Assembly: GCA_023475835.1 (NCBI GenBank) | Contig: JAMCVM010000098.1 | Coordinates: 1-50,295 of the forward strand | Direction: 5' to 3' | Origin: Bacillota bacterium | Lineage (GTDB): Bacteria; Bacillota; Sulfobacillia; Sulfobacillales; Sulfobacillaceae | DNA: 50,295 bases | In this document: positions 26,127 to 35,854 of the stretch, in pieces | Layout of the letters: each line of letters begins with the position of its first letter | Numbering within the stretch: position 1 is the stretch's first letter | Position numbers and translations under genes: made by a program | Notes under the pieces: generated by a model | The model's input: only the letters and a program-made list of their open reading frames with translations | Databases searched by the model: none | What the model was told of the DNA's origin: nothing

Positions 26127-27857
26127 ATGGCCAACCCCGAATATGATTCGTGGATTAATAGTGTACGGGAAGCCAGCGATATTGTCGATGTCATTGGACG
26201 GACAGTATCCTTGCGTCGTCGTGGAAAGCACTATTGGGGGCTTTGTCCGTTTCACTCAGAGAAGACGCCATCTTTTAGCGTCGATCCGGAGTTGCAGTTA
26301 TTTTATTGCTTCGGTTGTCACGCGGGTGGCTCAGTTTATCAGTTTGTCATTCAGCACGAAGGCCTCGATTTTATGTCCGTGGTTAGGCGTTTAGCTGAAG
26401 AAGCAGGAATCGCCGAACCGAAAGGCAAAAACGATCGCCAAGGCGAAGATCATCGACCACTTTATGACGTGATGACGTGGACGCAGGAATATTTTTTACA
26501 GCAGCGTTCGACGATTGAACCCTATTTGACGCAGCGCAAATTGTCGTTTGGCGTGGCTGAACAGTTTCAGTTGGGATATGCCCCCGATTCCTGGCATGGT
26601 TTGGTGGAATGGTTGGGTCGTCACAAAGTCAAACCCGAGACCATGATTGAGGCGGGAGTTGCGGTTCGGCGAGATCAGGGGGGGCTTTATGACCGGTGGC
26701 GCCATCGGTTGACGTTTCCCATTTGGGATCGCACGGGGAGGATTGTGGCCTTTGGGGGTCGGGCGTTGGATGCGGAACAACAGCCAAAGTATCTTAATTC
26801 CCCCGAAACTCCACTATTTCATAAGGGACAATTAGTTTACGCGCTCCATTTGGCTCGGCCCGCGTGGCAAAAGGGCACACGGCCGCTCTTAGTCGAAGGT
26901 TATTTTGATGTCATCGCCGCCCATGCGGCGGGTTTGACTCAGGCCGTGGGCACCTTGGGGACGGCATTGACTTCTGGACAGGCGCGGCTTTTAGGGCGTT
27001 TTCACGCCGAAGTGGATTTGTGTTACGACCAAGATGAGGCCGGACGGGAGGCTAGTCGCAGAGCGTTTTTGCTGCTATCGGAGGCGGGCCTGAGGGTCAA
27101 TTTGGTTTCTCTGGGAGGGGACGCTAAAGATCCTGATGAACTGCGGCAACGAGAGGGCGACGCGGGGTTGAAGGCTCGGGTGAGTCAAGCGAGGCCTTAT
27201 GTGATGGCGGTGGCGGAGGGAATCCGAGCGAGCACTCCGCGGGAAAGGGCACAAGCGGTAGAAATGATCAGGCCCTTGCTGTTGGCGGTGCCAGATGTGG
27301 TGGAGCAAGCGGGCTATATCGAAGTGGTAGCGAGGATGTTGCACATTGATCCTAGTATTTTAACACAAAGTCTTGGGTCGAAACAAGAGGACAAGCATAC
27401 ATCCGGAAAAAATAGGCATAATATGGGGAGAACGGGGCAAAAGCTGTCACCCACATTGCCTAGCGTAGACGTAGAATTGTTGGCGGCCTTGCTTCGACAT
27501 CCCGATGCTATTGGCGAGGTGCGAAAACAATTGCCGGAGTGGACGAACCAAGAAGGAATGAGCGAGGCCCTGGAGTGGATCGCCCAGAACGCTGGGCGTG
27601 GCGTGGCTTCGTGGATTGATGGGGTGCCGTCCGAGGCTCGGGGGATGGTCATGGAAGCCAACGCCTGGCAGGGACCGGACGGAGGCCAAGCGGCGATTTT
27701 AGATTTTGTCGCCAGGATCAAAGAACGTTATGAGCAGGAAGGATATCATACCTTGCAGGAAAGAGTGCGACGAGGAGAGAATCAAGAGGACTTGATGCGG
27801 GAAGTACGGGAGGCGGCCGAACGCCTTCACCAGCTAAAACGCAGAAAGGAGGGATAA
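26127..27857 (+). CDS. dnaG: DNA primase
   Basis: A 576-residue DnaG. The CHC2 zinc finger has C40, H43, C61 and C64 ([13 protein letters not shown] ... YCFGCHAGG). The TOPRIM core shows [13 protein letters not shown] near residue 256 and [11 protein letters not shown] near residue 300. The C-terminal helicase-binding part is present. It makes RNA primers at the replication fork. rpoD follows 1 nt later, the conserved dnaG-sigA pair. Confidence 0.97.
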   Translation: MANPEYDSWINSVREASDIVDVIGRTVSLRRRGKHYWGLCPFHSEKTPSFSVDPELQLFYCFGCHAGGSVYQFVIQHEGLDFMSVVRRLAEEAGIAEPKGKNDRQGEDHRPLYDVMTWTQEYFLQQRSTIEPYLTQRKLSFGVAEQFQLGYAPDSWHGLVEWLGRHKVKPETMIEAGVAVRRDQGGLYDRWRHRLTFPIWDRTGRIVAFGGRALDAEQQPKYLNSPETPLFHKGQLVYALHLARPAWQKGTRPLLVEGYFDVIAAHAAGLTQAVGTLGTALTSGQARLLGRFHAEVDLCYDQDEAGREASRRAFLLLSEAGLRVNLVSLGGDAKDPDELRQREGDAGLKARVSQARPYVMAVAEGIRASTPRERAQAVEMIRPLLLAVPDVVEQAGYIEVVARMLHIDPSILTQSLGSKQEDKHTSGKNRHNMGRTGQKLSPTLPSVDVELLAALLRHPDAIGEVRKQLPEWTNQEGMSEALEWIAQNAGRGVASWIDGVPSEARGMVMEANAWQGPDGGQAAILDFVARIKERYEQEGYHTLQERVRRGENQEDLMREVREAAERLHQLKRRKEG

Positions 27858-27858
27858 T

Positions 27859-28971
27859 GTGGCGCAGGGAAAGAAAGAGGTTCCACAGATTGATGAAGTC
27901 AAAGATCTTGTTCGTCGCGGGCAAGAACGAGGAAAATTGACTTATGGGGAAATCGTCGATACCCTGCAGTCCATAGAACTTCCACCCGATCAAATCGACA
28001 ACATTTACGAGTTGTTCAATGAGATGGGAATTGAGTTGGTGGGCGACCAGGTTCATGCCGAAGGCGTGGAAATCGCTGACGCTGACGATGAGGAGGCTCA
28101 AGAAGAGCCGGAAGAAGCCGATGTTTCGGTGCCCAACGGCATTGCGATAGACGACCCGGTCAGGATGTATCTTAAAGAGATTGGGCGCGTGCGCTTGCTC
28201 AACGCTGAGCAAGAAGTGGATCTGGCCAAACGGATTGAACGCGGTGACGAAGAAGCGCGTAGAGCCCTGGCAGAAGCTAATTTGCGGTTGGTGGTTTCGA
28301 TTGCTAAACGCTACGTTGGCCGCGGAATGTTGTTTTTAGATTTGATCCAAGAGGGAAACTTGGGACTCATCAAAGCCGTGGAGAAGTTTGACTACCGCAA
28401 GGGTTACAAGTTTAGCACGTACGCTACATGGTGGATTCGGCAAGCGATTACGCGAGCGATTGCTGACCAGGCGCGAACCATCCGTATTCCGGTGCATATG
28501 GTGGAGACGATTAACAAGCTAATACGTGTTCAGCGCCAACTGCTTCAGGAATACGGGCGGGATCCCTTACCCGAAGAGATTGCCAAAGAGATGGGAATCA
28601 CCGTGGAACGTGTGCGCGAAATTTTGAAAGTTGCTCAAGAACCGGTATCTCTGGAAACCCCGATAGGGGAAGAAGAGGATTCCCATTTGGGAGACTTCAT
28701 TGAAGACGAAGATGCCCCTGCTCCGGCGGAAGCGGCAGGATACCAGTTGCTAAAAGAGCAATTAGAAGAAGTGCTGGATACCCTGACTAACCGAGAAGAA
28801 AAGGTATTGCGGCTCCGATTTGGGCTCAATGACGGCCGGGCGAGAACGCTGGAGGAAGTGGGGCAGGTCTTTGGCGTGACTCGAGAACGCATTCGGCAAA
28901 TTGAAGCCAAGGCGCTCAGAAAGCTTAGGCATCCCACTCGGAGTAAAAAGTTGAAAGACTATCTCGATTAG
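27859..28971 (+). CDS. rpoD: RNA polymerase primary sigma factor (SigA/RpoD)
   Basis: The 370-residue protein has sigma region 1.1, region 1.2 ([13 protein letters not shown]), region 2 with the -10-recognition helix ([19 protein letters not shown]) and region 4 with the -35 helix-turn-helix ([20 protein letters not shown]). It ends [15 protein letters not shown], the usual primary sigma C-terminus. Promoters seen in this window (rnpB, tRNA cluster) fit the -35 TTGACA / -10 TATAAT type it should recognise. Start is GTG 27859. Confidence 0.98.
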   Translation: MAQGKKEVPQIDEVKDLVRRGQERGKLTYGEIVDTLQSIELPPDQIDNIYELFNEMGIELVGDQVHAEGVEIADADDEEAQEEPEEADVSVPNGIAIDDPVRMYLKEIGRVRLLNAEQEVDLAKRIERGDEEARRALAEANLRLVVSIAKRYVGRGMLFLDLIQEGNLGLIKAVEKFDYRKGYKFSTYATWWIRQAITRAIADQARTIRIPVHMVETINKLIRVQRQLLQEYGRDPLPEEIAKEMGITVERVREILKVAQEPVSLETPIGEEEDSHLGDFIEDEDAPAPAEAAGYQLLKEQLEEVLDTLTNREEKVLRLRFGLNDGRARTLEEVGQVFGVTRERIRQIEAKALRKLRHPTRSKKLKDYLD

Positions 28972-29015
28972 GAAAAGTCTTGGGTTAGGCTTAGATTGTT
29001 TTTCACAAAACCGGG

Positions 29016-29067
29016 TAACCTGACTACAACGAACCTTCCCCTAGGGGAGGCAAGGAGGGTCAGGTTA
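29016..29067 (+). promoter_or_regulatory. RBS-masking hairpin in the asnB leader
   Basis: TAACCTGAC (29016-29024) is the perfect reverse complement of GTCAGGTTA (29059-29067). The second arm lies between the AAGGAGGG ribosome site and the first base of the asnB start. Between the arms an inner near-palindrome (CTTCCCCTAGGGGAG) forms a second stem that overlaps the Shine-Dalgarno neighbourhood. Folding would hide the start site, which suggests translational control. There is no long T-run, so it is not an ordinary rpoD terminator. Confidence 0.55.
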
Positions 29068-30956
29068 TCTGCGCGATTGCGGGGATATGGCGAAAGTTTG
29101 GACCCGCTCCGTCGGCTGAGGTGGATGCGATGCTGACTCGGATGGCGCATCGCGGCCCGGACGGCGAGGGCAAGTTTTTTGAACAGGGTGTGAGCTTGGG
29201 CATGCGGCGTTTGGCCGTGATGGATGTGGCGGGCGGAGGACAGCCTTACCGTTCCGAAGATGGTCGGGTGGTCGCTGTATTTAACGGTGAGATTTACAAT
29301 TATCCCGAATTAGCCGGTACGGTGTCCGATCATGGTCATCGACTGATCAGTCGGGCCGACGGCGAGGTCCTGGTGCATCTTTACGAGATGTATGGATCCG
29401 ACATGGTGACCCATCTTCGCGGTATGTTCGCATTTGCCCTGTGGGACAGTCGTCATCAGCGACTGCTGTTGGCCAGAGATCATGTTGGGCAAAAACCGCT
29501 GTACGTATTGGAAAATACCCAAACCATTGCCTTTGCTTCCGAGCTCAAGGCGTTTTATGGATTAGAGCATTGGCGGGCAGAGGTCGATCCGGCCTTCTTG
29601 GCCTCATATCTCGGCCACCGCTATGTGCCGGCACCGTTTACCTTGGTGCAAGGCGTGACTAAACTTCAGCCCGGGGAAGCGACGATGTTTTATGGCAATG
29701 GGCGTCGCCAACGATGGTTCTACTGGCAACCACCGCTTATTGAACCGCTCAGGGCGGCGGACATCGACCGTAGTGCCGGCGAACTCGACGCCTTGTTGAC
29801 CACGGTGGTGCAAGAACAGTTGGCGGCGGACGTTCCGATCGGACTTTTTTTGTCTGGCGGCCTCGATTCCAGCCTGATTGCGGCGATGGCCGGTGCTGCG
29901 GGACGCCGCCTGAAGGCGTGGACCGCGGCGTTTCCTCCGGCTTATCCCGGATGCGACGAGTCGGAGTGGGCTTCCGAGGTGGCGGGTCGATGGGCGTTGC
30001 CGTTAGAAAGGGTAGAGGTGGACTGGAATATTTCCGCAGAGCGGCTTAAACAGTTGGCCTACATCCTGGACGAGCCCATGGCCGATCCGACAGTCCTTCC
30101 ACTGGACGGGTTGGCGCGGGCCGTGGGGGGCCAGACGGTGGTCGTGCTGTCCGGGGAAGGAGCCGATGAAATGTTCGCAGGCTATGCGGGTTACGGTGAA
30201 CCCGCAAGCTTGAAGCCCCTCGACTCGATTCCACCCCTAATGAAGCGGGCCTGGATTGCCTTGGGTGGGCCTGGCAGCGGGGCATTGCGGCGCACATTGA
30301 CTCCCATGAGCCAGCGATACCGTGGAGTCGGGTTTACCTTTGATCAGAACGCGCAAGAGGCGTTGTTACGCCGAGAGTGGATGTTTCCTGATCGCCCGGA
30401 AGCGATCGCCCATTATTGGTCTCAAATGGCCGCAACATCACCCTTGCAGGCCATGCAAGGATTTGATCTCAAGTGGTTTCTAGCCGATGACGTACTCTTG
30501 AAAACCGACCGCATCGGAATGCACCATCATTTAGAGATCCGGACCCCCTTTTGTGACCATCGGATTGTCGAGTGGGCGATGCGATCTCCGCTCGCCTTGC
30601 GAAGAAATAATCATCGCGACAAATGGATTTTAAGACAAGTGGCCAAACGCTATCTCCCTCGGACAGTGGTCGAACGACCTAAACGAGGGTTCCCGACGCC
30701 CTTGACCGCGTGGTTGTCGGGTCCGCTTCAGGAAATCGCTTGGGATACGCTGGCCGGCTCCCGGCTGATGCTTGGCGAATGGTTGAAGCCGGAGGCGATA
30801 CGGGCGTTCATGGAGTCTTGGCGTCGGTTGAAACGACCGAACAGTCAGTTATCTCGCCAAGTCTATGCGCTCTTGATGCTTGAATTCTGGTTGCAAAGCA
30901 CACGAGAGCAAAATTCTCGGCATCGGGCTCAAGTCGAGCCGGCGCGAGAATCTTAG
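29067..30956 (+). CDS. asnB: Asparagine synthetase (glutamine-hydrolysing), apparent AUC start
   Basis: The protein has 629 residues: an N-terminal class II glutaminase domain (HRGPDGEG, NGEIYNY, RADGEVLVHLYE) and a synthetase domain with the PP-loop SGGLDSS and SGEGADEMFAGY. It makes asparagine from aspartate, glutamine and ATP. The catalytic Cys must be residue 2, and the TGC at 29070 is followed by AIAGIW, matching the family start MCGIAGIW. The codon before that TGC is ATC at 29067, 8 nt after AGGAGG, and no ATG/GTG/TTG lies upstream in frame. The next ATG (29127 region) would remove the active-site Cys. So the start is AUC, or a base is wrong here. Confidence 0.9.
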   Translation: MCAIAGIWRKFGPAPSAEVDAMLTRMAHRGPDGEGKFFEQGVSLGMRRLAVMDVAGGGQPYRSEDGRVVAVFNGEIYNYPELAGTVSDHGHRLISRADGEVLVHLYEMYGSDMVTHLRGMFAFALWDSRHQRLLLARDHVGQKPLYVLENTQTIAFASELKAFYGLEHWRAEVDPAFLASYLGHRYVPAPFTLVQGVTKLQPGEATMFYGNGRRQRWFYWQPPLIEPLRAADIDRSAGELDALLTTVVQEQLAADVPIGLFLSGGLDSSLIAAMAGAAGRRLKAWTAAFPPAYPGCDESEWASEVAGRWALPLERVEVDWNISAERLKQLAYILDEPMADPTVLPLDGLARAVGGQTVVVLSGEGADEMFAGYAGYGEPASLKPLDSIPPLMKRAWIALGGPGSGALRRTLTPMSQRYRGVGFTFDQNAQEALLRREWMFPDRPEAIAHYWSQMAATSPLQAMQGFDLKWFLADDVLLKTDRIGMHHHLEIRTPFCDHRIVEWAMRSPLALRRNNHRDKWILRQVAKRYLPRTVVERPKRGFPTPLTAWLSGPLQEIAWDTLAGSRLMLGEWLKPEAIRAFMESWRRLKRPNSQLSRQVYALLMLEFWLQSTREQNSRHRAQVEPARES

Positions 30957-31165
30957 CGGTTCTCGGAAACTGCCGGAAGAGAATGACTATCCCAACTGAT
31001 TCCCCGGGCATTCCGGGATTCGCGAAGGAGCATGGCCATCTTTTCTTCAGCCGCCTGCAATTGATAGATGGCGTAATTCAAGGTGTCTTCGTCGGCTTGG
31101 TTGAATTGTGCCCACGCCTCGTTCCAGGCTTTGACCGCTTGCTGGAATTCGGTTTGCCGGTCCAT
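30953..31165 (-). CDS. Small DUF2508 (YaaL-like) protein
   Basis: A 70-residue protein. The segment LNYAIYQLQAAEEKMAMLLREAR-type pattern (here ending LLRESR) resembles the DUF2508/YaaL family of small Firmicute proteins of unknown function. ATG 31165 has GGAGG 7 nt upstream. It converges on asnB with a 4-bp overlap of the two stops. Confidence 0.7.
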   Translation of the reverse strand: MDRQTEFQQAVKAWNEAWAQFNQADEDTLNYAIYQLQAAEEKMAMLLRESRNARGISWDSHSLPAVSENR

Positions 31166-31863
31166 GGCGGCCTCCTCGCGTCGTTTCTCCCAGTGTATGC
31201 AGAAACGGCCTCGATTTATGTCTTGACAGCCTCGGAAATGTGACGTCAGCAGTGCTAGACGCCCCGGTCCAGATCGGCGACACGGATCCGAGCGCGTAGA
31301 CAGAGAAAACGACTGACGATATCCTCCTCGGTACCGGGTGATTGGCGACAGGGTCTAGGTTTGTGAGGCTTTTGGTTCTTGGCGAGCGGTTGTTGACGCG
31401 GTCCAGAGGAAGAGCAGGACTTGTCGTGGTGCGGGGAGGGCATCCATAGCGTTTGCTTGGCATCCGAAAGAATGGTCAGCCTTTAGTCTTCCGTGGCGAA
31501 ACGGAGACTCAAAGGCGGGCTCGAGCTGGAAACAGACCCTGTCGCAAGGAAACTGCGCACCTTGGCGCTCACCGTCACCGATCTCGGCAGATTGATTCAG
31601 AGAAGCATCTCCCGGCTGAATGTTCTTGAGGTCTTAAATGCAAAGGCTCGATTAGCTCCTGAGCCACGGAAACCGGAGAAGGGCCCCCAACCATCCAGGC
31701 AGGAAAATTTAAGAAGGGGAGGGTCCATCGGACAGCGCATGGGAGAGGACATCGATCGCTGCTCGCGCTGCTCGCAAGACAAGGAGGGGGAGACGGGGCG
31801 CAAGCTATAACACCCCTGCTAAATCTGGTGAAATCGACCATTTGGACGCTAGTATGCGTGTGA
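31166..31863. other. Gene-poor stretch with one weak ORF
   Basis: The best open frame is a plus-strand GTG ORF at 31493-31810 (105 residues, very basic; it includes LRTLALTVTDLGRLIQRS). It has no ribosome binding site and no family I recognise. Short minus-strand frames around 31255-31443 are equally weak. Nothing here can be called a gene with confidence. Confidence 0.35.
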
Positions 31864-32538
31864 TTACAGACGGATCATGCGGAGCACAGAATCTGCGCGA
31901 GTTTGGTCGCGATACGCTCCGCGAGTGGCTAGGGTAATGGTTTGGCTTCCAGGTTTCTTGATTCCGCGCATGGTCATGCATAAGTGCTCGGCCTCAATCG
32001 CTACTAAGACCCCCTCAGGCGTAAGTTCTTGGTCTACGGCATCGGCGATCTCATTGGTAAGGCGTTCTTGAACCTGCGGCCTTTTGGCTGATACGTCGAC
32101 CAGTCGGGCGAGTTTGGAGAGTCCTGTCACCACCCCTTGAGCGGGCAAATAGGCGACATGGGCCTTACCAAAGAACGGGACCAAATGATGTTCGCAGACC
32201 GAAAAAAACGGAATGTCCTTGACCAGAACCATTTCATCGTGGTCTACCTGAAACCGCGTAGCCAGAACACCTCTCGGATCGGTAAAAAGCCCGGCCATAA
32301 TCTCTGCATACATGGCGGCCACTCTTCGAGGGGTGTCTAATAGACCTTCTCGGTCTGGATCTTCTCCGATGGCTTCCAAGATTAGACGCACGGCGACCTC
32401 GATTTTGTCTTGGTCAACAGCGTCGGTCATACTAATCATCGCCGGAGTCATCCCTATCGTTTCTTCCACGGGTTTGTCCTTCTCTCTAGACGCAGATAAT
32501 GAGTCTGCTCGGTTCGCTGACAACATACCGAGAAGCAT
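31864..32538 (-). CDS. folE: GTP cyclohydrolase I
   Basis: FolE converts GTP to dihydroneopterin triphosphate, the first step to folate. The zinc and active-site motifs are present: [28 protein letters not shown] and a second Cys in [11 protein letters not shown]. The family core begins near 32430. ATG 32538 is chosen because GGAGGG lies 10 nt upstream, giving 224 residues with a non-conserved N-terminal tail. ATG 32451 would give the usual ~195 residues but has a poor ribosome site. A TTGTCA sequence inside the tail could be part of an internal promoter for the shorter form. Confidence 0.93.
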   Translation of the reverse strand: MLLGMLSANRADSLSASREKDKPVEETIGMTPAMISMTDAVDQDKIEVAVRLILEAIGEDPDREGLLDTPRRVAAMYAEIMAGLFTDPRGVLATRFQVDHDEMVLVKDIPFFSVCEHHLVPFFGKAHVAYLPAQGVVTGLSKLARLVDVSAKRPQVQERLTNEIADAVDQELTPEGVLVAIEAEHLCMTMRGIKKPGSQTITLATRGAYRDQTRADSVLRMIRL

Positions 32539-32631
32539 TATACCATGCCCTCCACTCTGACGAAGGTCAGGGCGCATAGAAACGGGGCAATCGCGGCGGC
32601 AGGCGGGGGAGTACGTCCCCGCCTGAAACAG

Positions 32632-34086
32632 TCAAGGTTCGGTGGACAGGGACCGCTGGTTGGGTAGGGCGGTGGGAGTGGTGGAGCCGCGCACACTAGA
32701 GCCAATTCCTGCCAACAGCAACGAGCCAATGCAGATGTAAAGCGCAACATGTAGGCCCGACACAAACGCGTTGAGTTGGGCTGCATGTAGATGAGTGCTG
32801 CCGACAAAAATAGCAAACGCCAATCCCCGGGGAATGCGGGTGGAGGCCATCACTAAGGCGACGGCAAATGACATCACCATGCCCACATTGGCAAATGTGC
32901 GCAACATGCCTGAGGCAATACCGTATTCTCCTGGTGGTGCCCCTTTCATTACCGCCGAGTTATTCGCAGGGAAAAATCCGCCCGAGCCGATTCCATTGAG
33001 AATGCTGGCGATAATAATGACGTAAAGGGGGGTAGCGATGCCCACCTGCGCATATACCAGGATGGCCACAGCTTGAATCCCTAGTCCTATCGTGGCCGGT
33101 AGGACCGAACCAAATCGGTCGGCGAGCCGACCGCCGAACGGTCCGGCGATGCCTCCGACCAAGTATCCTGGCACCAGCAAAAGCGAGGCGTCGAGCGGAG
33201 TCAGACCCCGCACTCCTTGCAGATACATCATGATTAAGAAGAGCACCGCAAAGCCACCAAGGCCTTGAAAAAATGCTGCCAGTAACGAAAATGAGATCAC
33301 CCGGATTTGAAAGAGAGCCAGCCGCAAGAGCGGCTCTGCCTGCCTCGATTCTATCAGAGCAAAACTGGCTAAGCCGAGCATACCGATGATGGCCAACCAC
33401 AAGATGGTGGCCGACCAGCCGTGAGAGGCGAGGTTCGTCATGGCCAGTAAAATAGAGCAAAGACCAATCGCCAGGGAGATGAGCCCGCCCGCATCAAAGT
33501 GGTGTCGCTGGCGAACCTTGTTTTCCCGCAGGACGTAAAGCGCTAACCCAAAGGCGACTCCACCAATGGGGACGTTAATGAAGAAGATCCATCGCCAAGA
33601 GAAGAATGTGGTGATGAAGCCTCCCAAAAGGATGCCTAAGATCGCACCTAAGTTCCAGCCGATAGAATTATAGCCGTAGGCTCGACCGCGAGTTTCGGGA
33701 GGAAAGACGTCGGCGATGACCGCCCCGCTGTTGGCTCCCACCAGAGCGCCGCCGATGCCCTGGACCACTCGAGCTAAGACCAGGTCAACCCATCCCGTGG
33801 AAATACCGCATAAGATGGAACCGAAGATGAAAATGATGAATCCTGCCTCGTACATACGTACTCGACCCAGCACGTCGCCCAGTCGTCCGACTTGGGTGGT
33901 TAAAAGGGTCATCGTCAGTAAGTAAGCCATCACAATCCAGACTACCGTGCCGAGGCCGGCATGCAGATGACGCATCATCGTCGGCAAGGCCAATACCACA
34001 ATGGTGCTGTCGACGGCGGTGATTAATACCCCGATGACGATGACGGTTAAGGCTAAATTAGCGCGATCGGTGGTAGAGGAAGACAT
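32632..34086 (-). CDS. MFS drug-efflux transporter, DHA2 (EmrB/QacA) type
   Basis: The protein has 484 residues and about 14 hydrophobic helices. Helix 1 carries the DHA2 signature VDSTIVVLALPTM, followed by GRLGDVLGRVRMY and the motif C region GGALVGANSGAVIADVFPP. Such pumps export drugs or other amphiphiles with proton antiport. ATG 34086 is preferred, with AAAGGAAC just upstream. A short inverted repeat GTAAC-ATG-GTTAC at 34286-34298 lies in the upstream region and could be an operator. No regulator gene is adjacent. Confidence 0.9.
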   Translation of the reverse strand: MSSSTTDRANLALTVIVIGVLITAVDSTIVVLALPTMMRHLHAGLGTVVWIVMAYLLTMTLLTTQVGRLGDVLGRVRMYEAGFIIFIFGSILCGISTGWVDLVLARVVQGIGGALVGANSGAVIADVFPPETRGRAYGYNSIGWNLGAILGILLGGFITTFFSWRWIFFINVPIGGVAFGLALYVLRENKVRQRHHFDAGGLISLAIGLCSILLAMTNLASHGWSATILWLAIIGMLGLASFALIESRQAEPLLRLALFQIRVISFSLLAAFFQGLGGFAVLFLIMMYLQGVRGLTPLDASLLLVPGYLVGGIAGPFGGRLADRFGSVLPATIGLGIQAVAILVYAQVGIATPLYVIIIASILNGIGSGGFFPANNSAVMKGAPPGEYGIASGMLRTFANVGMVMSFAVALVMASTRIPRGLAFAIFVGSTHLHAAQLNAFVSGLHVALYICIGSLLLAGIGSSVRGSTTPTALPNQRSLSTEP

Positions 34087-34723
34087 AGAACGTTCCTTTC
34101 CTGTTGCCCTCAATGATGGGACATCTGATTGGCCAAGCTCACGCATAAAAGCGATTCTGAAACCAAGAGCAAGGCTGATGCCAGCGACGCCCTGGGGCCA
34201 GTTTCTCCAACGCCTTGCCCCGCGTTAGCGCTCAGCCATGCTGTGAAGGCACTTAATGCACACAAATCGATTCTATCACGAAAGCGTAACATGGTTACCT
34301 AATGACCGTATGACCGTGGAATTTGGTGGGATAAGATCCGATCAAACCGGATATAGCGGCCTTGACCGCTTCCCTGAGATTCGAACCCAGGACGGCATGG
34401 AGACAGACGACCGGGGACGGATAACCTGAGGTTAGGAGAACCAAAAAGGTGCCCCTGCCATGCGAAAAAATGACGAATGGTCGCGCTGCTTCAGCGATGG
34501 CCAACCAGTGGGGATTTTCTCACCCAGGCCATGCGGGGCTGTCGCCCTCGGACCATGGATTCCTTAGCAGGAAATTTGCCAGAAGAGCCCGAATAACGCT
34601 AAAGTAGGCATGTACTGCCCGTCGCTCGGGGTTGAACATCGGGGTGGGGACACGATGATTGACCAAACCGAACGAAGCCTCGAGCCGGCGAGGGTGCGGC
34701 TTTACTCGAAAGGTGTGAGGACC
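34087..34723. other. Intergenic stretch between divergent genes
   Basis: No convincing gene. A tRNA T-arm-like sequence (34374-34390, minus strand) is not part of a full tRNA. The epimerase frame is open upstream of its chosen start but the codons before 34724 show no conserved feature. Confidence 0.5.
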
Positions 34724-35740
34724 ATGAAAGTGTTGTTCATTGGGGGAACGGGTCTCATCAGCCGGGCGGTATCCCGACTTGCGGTGGAGCGAGGAATCGA
34801 CCTGGTGCTGCTCAATCGGGGCACACGATCAGAGGCCGTGCCGGAGGGGGCTCGGGTCATCCAGGCAGACATCCGCGATCCGCAAACCGAAGAGATCTTG
34901 GCTGACGAAGCGTTTGACGTGGTAGTCGATTGGATTTCCTTTAGTCCGGAGCATACAAAAGCGGATATCGCCCGGTTTTTGGGAAAAACTCGGCAGTTCG
35001 TATTCATTAGTAGTGCCTCGGTCTATCAAAAGCCCATGACGCAGTATCTAATCACCGAATCCACCCCGCTCGCTAATCCCTATTGGCAGTATTCCCGAGA
35101 TAAGATTGAGTCGGAAGAACTCTTAATGGAAGCCTACCGCCGCGATGGCTTCCCTATCACCATCGTCCGGCCGTCTTTCACATACGGCGACACCATGATT
35201 CCCGCGGCCTTGAACTCCTGGGGGCACCCTTGGTCGCTCGTGGACCGCATGCGCCGAGGCAAGAAGATCATTGTCCATGGGGACGGGACGTCTTTGTGGA
35301 CAATGACGCACAATACCGACTTTGCCCATGGCTTTATCGGTCTGTTGGGCAATCCTTTGGCCATTGGCCACGCTTTTCATATTACTTCTGACGAGGTCTT
35401 AAATTGGAATCAGATCTACCAAATCATCGGTCAAGCCGCCGGAGTGACCCCGGATTTGGTACATATCGCTTCAGATTTTATCGTGGCCGCCGTGCCCGAA
35501 CATGAAGGGGGTCTAATCGGCGACAAGACGCCCAGTGGGGTCTTTGACAATCAGAAAATCAAGCGGCTGGTGCCCGATTACCAAGCGAAGGTGTCGTTTG
35601 CCGAAGGAATGCGGCGAACCATCGCGTGGTTCGAGAGTCACCCGCAGAGGATGAGCGTAGACGAAGGATGGAATCGAGAGATGGATGGAATTTTGCAGGC
35701 TTATCAGGCGGGCGTGGAGGCGCTTTCGCGATTAAGGTGA
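34724..35740 (+). CDS. NAD-dependent epimerase/dehydratase family protein
   Basis: A 338-residue extended SDR with the N-terminal nucleotide-binding motif FIGGTGLISRAV, a Ser-containing FISSASVYQKP segment and the YSRDKIESEELL region that supplies the Tyr-x3-Lys pair. These enzymes epimerise or dehydrate nucleotide sugars or related substrates; the substrate cannot be read from sequence. ATG 34724 follows AAAGGTGTGAGG. It converges with the alcohol dehydrogenase gene across a shared hairpin. Confidence 0.85.
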   Translation: MKVLFIGGTGLISRAVSRLAVERGIDLVLLNRGTRSEAVPEGARVIQADIRDPQTEEILADEAFDVVVDWISFSPEHTKADIARFLGKTRQFVFISSASVYQKPMTQYLITESTPLANPYWQYSRDKIESEELLMEAYRRDGFPITIVRPSFTYGDTMIPAALNSWGHPWSLVDRMRRGKKIIVHGDGTSLWTMTHNTDFAHGFIGLLGNPLAIGHAFHITSDEVLNWNQIYQIIGQAAGVTPDLVHIASDFIVAAVPEHEGGLIGDKTPSGVFDNQKIKRLVPDYQAKVSFAEGMRRTIAWFESHPQRMSVDEGWNREMDGILQAYQAGVEALSRLR

Positions 35741-35813
35741 ATGATGTCTCCGCCAGCCGGGGCTGGAGCCTCGTGCCGGAAAGAGACTCAACGGCGCGAC
35801 GAAGCCCGCTGAT

Positions 35814-35851
35814 TCCCGGGAACGACACCGCTTTTGGCGCCGTTCCCGGGA
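35814..35851. terminator. Inverted repeat between convergent genes
   Basis: TCCCGGGAACG (35814-35824) and CGTTCCCGGGA (35841-35851) form a perfect 11-bp stem with a 16-nt loop. It lies between two convergent stops, so it may end transcription from both sides, though T-runs are lacking. Confidence 0.5.
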
Positions 35852-35854
35852 CCA

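Noticed and set aside
31493-31810. 105-codon ORF as a firm gene
   Set aside because: No ribosome site and no family; kept only as a weak note in the intergenic entry.
34374-34390. tRNA gene on the minus strand
   Set aside because: Only a T-arm-like sequence is present; acceptor, D and anticodon arms cannot be formed.
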